Shown here one piece after another: positions 37,073 through 45,274 of a stretch of 64,000 nt of DNA (its first letter is position 1; each line of letters starts with the position of its first letter). The position numbers and the translations under genes are program-made. Under the pieces are notes generated by a model. It worked only from the letters and a program-made list of their open reading frames with translations. It was not told where the DNA came from and made no database searches. The DNA comes from DATMER01 sp040349255 (GTDB lineage Bacteria; Acidobacteriota; Thermoanaerobaculia; Multivoradales; UBA5704). The DNA is taken from contig JBEQUE010000100.1 of assembly GCA_040349255.1 (NCBI GenBank), forward strand, positions 1-64,000, read 5' to 3'.

Positions 37073-37088
37073 TGGCACCGGGCTTGCT
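37073..37088 (+). promoter_or_regulatory. Sigma-54 promoter of surface gene 2
   Basis: TGGCACCGGGCTTGCT: invariant GG (37074-37075) and GC (37086-37087) separated by 10 bp, matching the TGGCAC-N5-TTGCW consensus. The predicted start is near 37099, so an upstream ATG at 37097 cannot be used and ATG 37130 becomes the start. Confidence 0.8.
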
Positions 37089-37129
37089 CTCCAGAGATGG
37101 CGGCACGAACCCTGAGAGGAACCGACACC

Positions 37130-38101
37130 ATGCGCGCGAGAACGCTCCTGCTCCTGATCCTGGCGACCGTGCCGGCCTCGGCGGCGCGGCTTCAGCCGAC
37201 CTCGGACCTGCTGCTCCCCGGGTTCGAGGTCGATCCCGTCGCCGGCGGCGTCACCACGGTGCTCGCCGTGGGCAACGCCTCCGGCCAGCCGGTCGAGGTG
37301 CTCGCCACGCTGAGCACGGACGAAGGGACCCCGGTCCTGGTCACGCCGTTCACGCTGCGGCCCGACGAGGTCCGGACCGTGGACCTGCGCGACTGGCTCC
37401 GCGACGCCACGGCCACGACCGGCTCCGTCACCCTGCGCACCCGGAGCGGCCGGCGCGACGCCCTCTGGGGCGACTGGTCCGTCCTGGACGCCGACGGGAG
37501 CGCTCTGCGCGGCGGCGCCCTGGTCGACATCGACCGCTCCGGCGGCCACAGCGCCCTCTGCCGCCGGCACATCCTGCGCTCCGCCCAGAACCAGACGGCC
37601 GAGGTGGACGTCTGGCGCGAAGCCGCCGGCGGCCAGCCGGTGCTCGAGAAGGTCGCCGTCGCGGAGCTCGCGCCGCGCGAGCCGTCCGGCGCGCTGCTCG
37701 TCGAGACCGAGAACGACGTCTACATCGCCGGCGGCTGGTGCGTGGCGAGCTCCTGCGAAGGCCGGCGGACCGCGCTCGACGTCAACATCCTGCTCGACGG
37801 CCGGATCGCCGCCGAGCCTCGCGGCCCCCTGATGGACAGCGGCTCGCAACTGACCTGGACCCTGCTCATCGCCAACACCGGCGAGCTGGCGGTGAGCGGG
37901 ATCGAGATCGAAGGGCTCGACGCGAGCTGTCCGCAGGCCGAGCTGGAGCCCGGCGGATCCATGGAGTGCACCGCCATCGACCTGGCCCTGTCGAACCCGC
38001 AGAGCGTCCCGGTCCTCGTCACCGGACACAGCTCCTGCGCCGATGTTTCGGCGAGAACCACCGGCTACTACGAGGGTGTCCTCGTCGACATCTATCCTTG
38101 A
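37130..38101 (+). CDS. Secreted paralogue of the large repeat protein, short form
   Basis: 323 residues. Signal peptide (RARTLLLLILATVPASAARL). Residues from TSDLLLPGFEVDP through VRTVDLRDWLRD match the N-terminal domain of the preceding surface protein; one DUF11/CARDB-like repeat follows (QLTWTLLIANTGELAVSGIE), and the protein ends without the CTPGYWKNH domain. ATG 37130 follows GAGAGGA. Sharing of promoter type and enhancer words with its larger paralogue suggests the two are made together, perhaps as subunits of one surface structure; that is inference. Confidence 0.8.
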   Translation: MRARTLLLLILATVPASAARLQPTSDLLLPGFEVDPVAGGVTTVLAVGNASGQPVEVLATLSTDEGTPVLVTPFTLRPDEVRTVDLRDWLRDATATTGSVTLRTRSGRRDALWGDWSVLDADGSALRGGALVDIDRSGGHSALCRRHILRSAQNQTAEVDVWREAAGGQPVLEKVAVAELAPREPSGALLVETENDVYIAGGWCVASSCEGRRTALDVNILLDGRIAAEPRGPLMDSGSQLTWTLLIANTGELAVSGIEIEGLDASCPQAELEPGGSMECTAIDLALSNPQSVPVLVTGHSSCADVSARTTGYYEGVLVDIYP

Positions 38102-38126
38102 GCCGGCTGTGTTACCCTGCCCTTAA

Positions 38127-39764
<1,638 letters not shown>

Positions 39765-40577
39765 TCAGGCCCGGCTCTCCATCCATCCCTCCACCGCCTC
39801 CCCGAATTCCTCCGGCTCCTCGAAGAACGGCTGGTGCCCGCTGCGCTCGAAGAGGCGGAAGGTGAAATCGGGCAGCGTCGAGGGAATGCCGTCCCACAGG
39901 GTGTGGGGGACGACATAGTCGTACCGTCCATGGGCGTGGAAAATCGGCACGCGCAGCGAGTCCGATCCGACGGTGACGTCCCAGTCGTGTGTCAGCGGTC
40001 CGAGGAGATGCGCGAACACCGCCGGGTTGTAGACCGCTTCGGCGAGCAGCGGCGCCATGTCGAACCGCGCGTCGTAGAAGCGCGTCGGCGTCTGGGCCAG
40101 GATTCCCGTCTGGCCCTGTGGAACGCGGGCGAGGTTGTCGCGCAGGACCTCCTTCCTCTCCTCCGACGCATCCGCCTCCCAGAGCTCCCTCGCCTTCGCG
40201 GCGACCCAGGCCATGTCTCCCCGCGGCGGCGTTCCGGCGGTGATCACGTGCGAGACGCTCTCCGGCCGGCGCCGGCCGTATTCGATCGCGAGCGCGCCGA
40301 GGATCGAATGCCCGAGGATCGCGACCCGCTCCGCGCCCAGATCCATGCGGACGGCCTCCAGATCCTCGGCCAGAAGGTCGAACGTGAGGTCCGTAAAGTT
40401 GCCCGTCGACTTCCCACTCCCACGCAAGTCCACGACAACAAACTGGAACCGGTCGCTCAATCCTGAAGACAACTGAAGCTCGAACGGCTTCGTGCCCATG
40501 CTGCTCGGCACGAGGCAGACCTGTCCGCGACCCTGCACCGTACAGTGAAGCTCGGCACCCTTGACGGAAACGTTCAT
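39765..40577 (-). CDS. Alpha/beta-hydrolase
   Basis: 270 residues, cytosolic. Seen: the nucleophile elbow GHSILG, the oxyanion-side motif VVVDLRGSGKS, a late acid candidate in HGRYDYVVP and histidine in RSGHQPFFEEP, in the proline-iminopeptidase/haloperoxidase-like order. The substrate is unknown. ATG 40577 is preceded by GGAGG. The gene lies convergent to the sigma-54 activator (1 bp apart) and its upstream region is the 42-bp repeat array. Confidence 0.88.
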   Translation of the reverse strand: MNVSVKGAELHCTVQGRGQVCLVPSSMGTKPFELQLSSGLSDRFQFVVVDLRGSGKSTGNFTDLTFDLLAEDLEAVRMDLGAERVAILGHSILGALAIEYGRRRPESVSHVITAGTPPRGDMAWVAAKARELWEADASEERKEVLRDNLARVPQGQTGILAQTPTRFYDARFDMAPLLAEAVYNPAVFAHLLGPLTHDWDVTVGSDSLRVPIFHAHGRYDYVVPHTLWDGIPSTLPDFTFRLFERSGHQPFFEEPEEFGEAVEGWMESRA

Positions 40578-40600
40578 CGTCTTACCTCCCGGGAAAGAAA

Positions 40601-41002
40601 CGGGGAACGGATCGATCCCTGTCCGATTCGTCGCACATCGGACAGGGATCAGTCCGTTCCCCGTTCATTTTGTCTCTCATCGGGCAGGGAACGGTCCGTT
40701 CCCCGTCCATTTTGCCGCGCATCGGACAGGGATCGGTTCGTTCCCTGTTCGTTTTGTCTCGCATCGGACAGGGAACGGTCCGTTCCCCGTCCGTTTTGCC
40801 GCGCATCGGACAGGGATCAGTCCGTTCCCTGTTCGTTTCGTCTCGCATCGGACAGGGAACGGTTCGTTCCCCGTCCGTTTTGCCGCGCATCGGACAGGGA
40901 TCGGTCCGTTCCCTGTTCGTTTTGTCGTTCATCGGACAGGGAACGGTTCGTTCCCCATCCGTTTTGCCTTGCAACGGACAGGGATCGGTCCGTTCCCTGT
41001 CC
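40601..41002. repeat. Tandem array of about ten 42-bp palindromic units
   Basis: Unit starts (GGACAGGGA) fall at 40640, 40682, 40724, 40766, 40808, 40850, 40892, 40934 and 40976, exactly 42 bp apart, with a degenerate first unit from 40601. Two versions alternate, giving an 84-bp higher-order repeat. Each unit is a 27-bp near-perfect dyad (for example GGACAGGGATCGG then CCGTTCCCTGTCC) plus a 15-bp linker like GTTTTGCCGCGCATC. No unit contains a stop in most frames, so long meaningless frames run through it. It fills the gap between the hydrolase start and the Uma2 gene end. Confidence 0.95.
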
Positions 41003-41014
41003 GCGCGCTCGGAC

Positions 41015-41848
41015 CTACGTCTCTTTCCTGAGACGTTCGATCTCTGCTCGAAGACGGACGACCTCGTCCTCGGCCGCGTGGCGGGCCTCCGTTTCGGCCC
41101 GTGCTTTTTCCTCGGCCATCTTACGAGCCTCGGATGCGGCCTGCGCCAGGTCTCTGATCTCCTGCCGGGTTGGAAGAGGCTTGCCCGAGGGGTGCTCGAA
41201 TAGCCACACCTCGTTGCCGTCCGGAGAAACCTGAAACCAGAGGCCGGTCGTCTCGGAAAGGAGGCGGCCCTGCTCGTCCGGCTCGACCGGCCGATATCCG
41301 GAAAGGCCCAGCCGATAGCCGATCAGACGGAAGCGACGATCCCGGCGCTGGCAGTCGACGATCAGGTACTCCTGGATCCCGACCCGTCGATACAGAGTGA
41401 CCTTGTCCTCCAGATCGGTCTTGCGGATGCGGGAGGAGAGGGGCGAGACGATCTCGATGATCAGGCAGGGCCGGACGCCCTCGGCCATGACATCGAAGCT
41501 CTCCCGGTCGGCGTCCCGGTTCCGTACGCCGCGGATCACGGAAATGTCGGGGCCGGGCTGGTCCAGCCCAGGACCGAAGAGATGCTTCATATCCACTGTG
41601 ATCAGCACGTCCGGCACCGGGCGGAAGAAATCCACCAGCCGATCGGCGATCTGGCATGCGGTGTCGAAATGGCGTTTGCCCTGGGTCATGTGGTCGCCGA
41701 CTTGCGGGTTCAGGAACAGCTCGGGAGTCAGCGGCATCGAGACCAGCTCCATCCGGCCGCCTGAACGTTCGACCCAACGGTCCAGGGTGATCCCCGGCTC
41801 CTCGTCGAGGAGGTCGGCTTCCAGCGGCTTGCGGACAGGCTCAGCCAT
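41015..41848 (-). CDS. Uma2-family endonuclease-like protein with C-terminal coiled coil
   Basis: 277 residues. The PD-(D/E)XK-type Uma2 fold (DUF820) is marked by PGPDISVIRG (Asp), CLIIEIVSPLSS (Glu) and DKVTLYRRVGIQEYLIVD. The family is widespread in cyanobacteria and soil bacteria, often in many copies, with unknown biology. The last 50 residues (AQAASEARKMAEEKARAETE and on) form a charged coiled coil. ATG 41848 was chosen because TATACT (41861-41856) is 7 bp upstream, so the transcript is probably leaderless; an earlier ATG (41884) lies upstream of that promoter. Confidence 0.85.
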   Translation of the reverse strand: MAEPVRKPLEADLLDEEPGITLDRWVERSGGRMELVSMPLTPELFLNPQVGDHMTQGKRHFDTACQIADRLVDFFRPVPDVLITVDMKHLFGPGLDQPGPDISVIRGVRNRDADRESFDVMAEGVRPCLIIEIVSPLSSRIRKTDLEDKVTLYRRVGIQEYLIVDCQRRDRRFRLIGYRLGLSGYRPVEPDEQGRLLSETTGLWFQVSPDGNEVWLFEHPSGKPLPTRQEIRDLAQAASEARKMAEEKARAETEARHAAEDEVVRLRAEIERLRKET

Positions 41849-41855
41849 GGCCCCG

Positions 41856-41861
41856 AGTATA
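41856..41861 (-). promoter_or_regulatory. -10 box (TATACT) for leaderless uma2 mRNA
   Basis: On the minus strand TATACT is followed by seven bases and ATG 41848. No ribosome-binding site fits between them. Confidence 0.5.
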
Positions 41862-41932
41862 GTCAGTCGCCCGAGATCCGTCAAAGATATCGCGGAAGGG
41901 CGACCCGGGGAAGGGTTCGGATCGGAAAAGCA

Positions 41933-43135
41933 TCACTGGCCGATCAGGCGCCGGGCTGCGACCTGCGCGCCGTCGCCGCGCACGGAGGCGGCGACGGACC
42001 GGGCCCGGGCCGCCACGTCGGGTTGGAGCGCGCGGCCGAGAGCGTCGGCCAGCGAGTCGGGCGTCGGCAGGCCGGCGTGCGCGGTCCCGAGGCCCAGGTT
42101 CTGGATGCGTTGCGCCCAGTAGTGCTGATCGTACATCTGGGGGATGACGACCTGGGGCGCGCCGGCGCGCCCGGCGGCGGTGGTGGTGCCCGCGCCGCCG
42201 TGGTGGACGACGGCGGCGACCCGCTGGAACAGCGCCTGCTGGTTGACCTCGCCGATCGCCAGGCAGTCGGGCTCGTCGTCCGGCAGCGACAGGTCGGCCC
42301 AGCCGCGCAGCACGATCGCGCGGCGACCGTGCGCACGGGCCGAATGGAGCATTACCCGGGCGAGGTCTTCCGGCGCGCGGATGCTGCCGAAGCCGAAGTA
42401 GACCGGCGGCTCGCCGGCGTCGAGGAACGCCTCCAACTCGGGCGCGAGCGGACGCGCATCGGGCAGGATCCAGGCGCCGGTCTGGAACACGGACAGGTCC
42501 GAGGGCTCGGGCCAGGGCCCCAGCGTCGGGTCGGCGGCAAGCCAGGGACGGTCCGTGAGGATGTGGCCGAGCACGTCTTCGACCGGGGCCAGGCCGAGGG
42601 CGGTCCGATGCGGGTTGAGCAGGGGACCCCACATATCGTTCCAGCGCCCCGCATCCTGGGCCCAGACCTCACGATAATCAGCCCTGGCGACCGGCTTGTC
42701 TCCCAGCAGGCCCAGGACGGGTGGAGCGTGATGGGGCGATGGCAGGACCGCCGGGCAGTAGGCGGCGAAGACGTATGGGACGCCCATCCTCTCCGCCACC
42801 GAGGGGGCGGCGATCTGCAGGGTCGTCGCTCCCACGATGACATCGCAGTCCTGGGCCGCCGCCGTGATCGTCTCGAACTGCGTGGCGACCGTGCCCTCGA
42901 TCATCTGCCTCCGCTGCACGGGCGTGGGCGGGACCGCCGAGGCGCTGGCCTTCCCGGTCGAGCGCAACTCGGGGCCGATGGGCGTCACGGGCATTCCCAG
43001 GCCTTCGATCCATTCGCGGAAGTCCGGCGGCACGCACAGGCGGACCTCCTGGCCGAGAGCTCTCAACTCCGACGCCAGCGCCACCAGCGGCTGGACATCG
43101 CCCCGCGATCCGATCGTCGACAGCAGCACGCGCAT
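41933..43135 (-). CDS. UGT-like glycosyltransferase (GT1, MGT/GtfB type)
   Basis: 400 residues. Opening LLSTIGSRGDVQPLVALASE is the acceptor-domain start of sterol- and antibiotic-type glycosyltransferases; VVHHGGAGTTTAAGRAGAPQ with later PQMYDQHYWA is the donor-nucleotide binding motif. It would attach a sugar to a lipophilic or natural-product acceptor. ATG 43135 has AAGGAGAG upstream. Parts of this gene and of its leader are duplicated, in decayed form, at 44440-44545 on the other side of the lectin-like gene. Confidence 0.9.
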   Translation of the reverse strand: MRVLLSTIGSRGDVQPLVALASELRALGQEVRLCVPPDFREWIEGLGMPVTPIGPELRSTGKASASAVPPTPVQRRQMIEGTVATQFETITAAAQDCDVIVGATTLQIAAPSVAERMGVPYVFAAYCPAVLPSPHHAPPVLGLLGDKPVARADYREVWAQDAGRWNDMWGPLLNPHRTALGLAPVEDVLGHILTDRPWLAADPTLGPWPEPSDLSVFQTGAWILPDARPLAPELEAFLDAGEPPVYFGFGSIRAPEDLARVMLHSARAHGRRAIVLRGWADLSLPDDEPDCLAIGEVNQQALFQRVAAVVHHGGAGTTTAAGRAGAPQVVIPQMYDQHYWAQRIQNLGLGTAHAGLPTPDSLADALGRALQPDVAARARSVAASVRGDGAQVAARRLIGQ

Positions 43136-43252
43136 CCGGCTCTCCTTTCAGCAGACTGCTCAGGACGCCAAGTCTGCGCGCGCGCCGGGGCCTTGCCGCA
43201 AGTCTCCCCGTGGGCGGTATACTGAAAGCGGGGGATGGCTTCCACACCGCAG

Positions 43253-44347
43253 TCAGGGCGTCGGCGCGCCCTGGTTGGCCCAGCTCCACGCCGAGCCGCT
43301 CCACCAGTTCACCCAAAGCTTCCCGTCGCTGCCCTTCACGAAGACATACGGACGGCCGCCGTCGACGGTGATCGCGCCCACCGGGAAATTGATCGCGACG
43401 CCGCTCGGCTTGCCCTGATTGGCCCAGCCCCACGCCGTGCCGCTCCACCAGTTCACCCAGAGGTTGCCGTCGCTGCCGAGAACGAACGCATACGGCCGGC
43501 TGCCGTCGACAGTGATCGCGCCGACCGCGCCGGAGATGCTCACACCGCCCGGTTTGCCCTGGTTGGCCCAGCTCCACGCCGAGCCGCTCCACCAGTTCAC
43601 CCAGAGATTGCCGTCGCTGCCCTTCACGAAAACGTACGGCCGGCTGCCGTCCACGGTGGTCGCTCCCACGGGAAGGGTGATGCTGACGCCGCTCGGTTTG
43701 CCCTGATTGGCCCAGCCCCATGCCGTGCCGCTCCACCAGTTCACCCAGAGATTGCCATCGCTGCCGAGGACCCAGGCGTAGGGCCGGCTTTTGTCCACCG
43801 TGGTCGCGCCGACGGCACTGGCAAGGCTGACGCCGCTCGGCTTGCCCTGATTGGCCCAGCCCCACACCGAGCCGCTCCACCAGTTCACCCACAGCTTGCC
43901 GTCCGTTCCCTTGATAAAGGCGTACGGCCGGCCGCCGTCCACGACCGTGACCCCGACCGCGCCGGCGATGCCGACGCCGCTCGGCGTCCCCTGGTTGGCC
44001 CAGCCCCACGCCGAGCCGCTCCACCAGTTCACCCACAGCTTGCCGTCGCTGCCCTTCACGAAAACATACGGCCGGCCGCCATCCACGGTGACGGCGCCGA
44101 CAGAGCTGTCGATCCCGGCTCCGCCCGGCTTTCCCTGGTTCGCCCAGCCCCAGGCAGTGCCGCTCCACCAGTTCACCCACGCATTGCCATCGCCCGCCTT
44201 CACGAACGCATAGGGACGTCCCGCGTCGACGTTGATCGCTCCGAGTGAGTTGCTGATGGCGAGCGGAGCCGCGGAAGCCTGCGGCTCAACGGTGCCCATC
44301 GCCATCGCCGCCAGGACGAGTGAAAGAACCAGCGCTGATCTGGACAT
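43253..44347 (-). CDS. Secreted lectin-like protein of seven 48-residue repeats (predicted seven-bladed propeller)
   Basis: 364 residues: signal peptide (SRSALVLSLVLAAMAMGTV) and then seven tandem repeats of 48 residues, each of the form V-G-A-x-T-V-D-x-x-R-P-Y-x-F-V-K-G-S-D-G followed by LWVNWWSGSAWGWANQG. The last repeat is cut short, as expected for a closing blade. Length, Trp content and repeat number match PLL/tectonin-like beta-propeller lectins that bind fucose or similar sugars; sugar binding is inferred. The repeats are also very similar in DNA (144-bp period), so they are young or kept uniform by recombination. ATG 44347 follows GGAGG. Confidence 0.85.
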   Translation of the reverse strand: MSRSALVLSLVLAAMAMGTVEPQASAAPLAISNSLGAINVDAGRPYAFVKAGDGNAWVNWWSGTAWGWANQGKPGGAGIDSSVGAVTVDGGRPYVFVKGSDGKLWVNWWSGSAWGWANQGTPSGVGIAGAVGVTVVDGGRPYAFIKGTDGKLWVNWWSGSVWGWANQGKPSGVSLASAVGATTVDKSRPYAWVLGSDGNLWVNWWSGTAWGWANQGKPSGVSITLPVGATTVDGSRPYVFVKGSDGNLWVNWWSGSAWSWANQGKPGGVSISGAVGAITVDGSRPYAFVLGSDGNLWVNWWSGTAWGWANQGKPSGVAINFPVGAITVDGGRPYVFVKGSDGKLWVNWWSGSAWSWANQGAPTP

Positions 44348-44386
44348 TGAGAACCTCCGGTAAGGTAAAACGGTTGCCCTCTTGCC

Positions 44387-44404
44387 GTCTCTGATCGGAG
44401 AGAC
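44387..44404. promoter_or_regulatory. Inverted repeat upstream of the lectin-like gene
   Basis: GTCTCT and AGAGAC are perfect inverted copies with a 6-bp spacer, about 40 bp upstream of ATG 44347. It could be an operator or a leader hairpin. Confidence 0.35.
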
Positions 44405-44439
44405 GATCCTGGGCAGCGCTTCACCTCACCGGAGGTTCG

Positions 44440-44545
44440 GAGGGGGCGGCGATCTGCAGGGTCGTCGCTCCCACAATGACGTCGCAGCCCCGGGCCGCCT
44501 CCGGGGCCTTGCCGCAAGTCTCCCCGGGGGCGATATACTGAAGGC
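44440..44545 (-). pseudogene. Remnant of a duplicated glycosyltransferase gene
   Basis: 44440-44501 matches 42802-42863 (inside the glycosyltransferase gene, around codons 91-111) with only a few changes. 44501-44545 matches 43193-43238 (that gene's upstream region, including GCCTTGCCGCAAGTCTCCCC and TATACTGAA). The pieces keep their original order but about 330 bp between them, including the start codon, are missing. No functional frame remains. This is a deleted tandem copy flanking the lectin-like gene. Confidence 0.8.
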
Positions 44546-44633
44546 GGGCCGAGGCCCGTCTCGGAATGCCGTTCGGAGCCTGTGGTGGCAGATCAGCGCG
44601 CAGGCTCCTCTTCCGAAATGTCGGCACAACTGA

Positions 44634-44639
44634 TACTAT
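44634..44639 (+). promoter_or_regulatory. -10 box (TACTAT) for the DUF104/MazF pair
   Basis: TACTAT lies 7 bp before ATG 44647 with no ribosome site between, as at other leaderless genes in the window. Confidence 0.45.
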
Positions 44640-44646
44640 TCTAAGT

Positions 44647-44868
44647 ATGCGAGTTATCGAAGCCCGCTACGAAGGTGGGCTCCTCAAGCCGGAAACGGCA
44701 TTACCGCTCTCACCCGGAGAGCGAGTCGCCTTGATCGTTGTCCGTCACCCCGATCCAGCGCGCTGGGATCTCAAGCGACTCGCCGGGGCGGAAGAGGAAG
44801 ATCGGGAGTTGTCGGAACAGGGCCTTGATGCTTGGGCCGATGCGCTGGATGCCGAGGACCAACGTTGA
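44647..44868 (+). CDS. DUF104-type antitoxin
   Basis: 73 residues. The start RVIEARYEGGLLKPETALPL matches the AF2212/DUF104 family of short antitoxin-like proteins with a beta-rich N-terminus; the acidic C-terminal tail (about 45-73) would wrap the toxin. DUF104 antitoxins are usually paired with VapC (PIN) toxins, so finding one with a MazF-type partner is noteworthy. The stop overlaps the toxin's TTG start by 3 bp. Confidence 0.8.
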   Translation: MRVIEARYEGGLLKPETALPLSPGERVALIVVRHPDPARWDLKRLAGAEEEDRELSEQGLDAWADALDAEDQR

Positions 44869-45224
44869 GGCGCGGTGAGGTGTGGTGGGCAGATCTTGGC
44901 CCTTTCCGCCCGCGAGAACAGACTGGTCGACGTCCAGTGGTCATCTGGCAAAGCAACGAGCTCACGAATGTTCTACAGTCGGTTCTCGTCGCGCCTCTGA
45001 CCACGAACCTGGATCGCGCGAACCTGGCGGGAACGGCCATCACACAGGCTTCTCCAGATTCCGGTCTTCCCGAGGATTCGGTCGCGCTTGCTTTTCAGAT
45101 GCGAGCCGTTCCAAAGACAGCTCTTGAGATGCGAGTACGCAGCCTCACAAGGAAAGAGCTTGACGAGCTTGAGTTGGCCACAGATGAGGCTCTGGGAAGA
45201 ATCGAGCCCGGAGACGAGATCTAA
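44865..45224 (+). CDS. MazF/PemK-type endoribonuclease toxin
   Basis: 119 residues. Seen: LRRGEVWWADLGP at the start, GRRPVVIWQSNELTN and VLVAPLTTN, the conserved strands of the MazF fold, in which Arg of the RRP motif and Thr of PLT contribute to RNA cleavage. TTG start at 44865 in the arrangement TTGA over the antitoxin stop; longer open sequence upstream belongs to the antitoxin region. Free toxin would cut mRNA and halt growth. Confidence 0.88.
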   Translation: MRRGEVWWADLGPFRPREQTGRRPVVIWQSNELTNVLQSVLVAPLTTNLDRANLAGTAITQASPDSGLPEDSVALAFQMRAVPKTALEMRVRSLTRKELDELELATDEALGRIEPGDEI

Positions 45225-45274
45225 GCCTTTCACGGTGTCACCGCGGACGAACCGCGGTCCAGTTCGTCTCCCAT

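Noticed and set aside
33049..37131. A 1360-codon minus-strand frame opposite the surface-protein gene
   Set aside because: It is the antisense shadow of a GC-rich repetitive gene; the plus strand has a signal peptide, family domains, sigma-54 promoter and terminator.
40601..41002. CRISPR array
   Set aside because: The intervals between repeats are themselves repeated (15-bp linkers nearly identical), with no unique spacers, and no cas gene is present.
40545..41234. Coding regions across the 42-bp array (three plus frames, one minus frame)
   Set aside because: They are open only because the unit lacks stops and is 42 bp long; several frames are open at once and the products are simple repeats.
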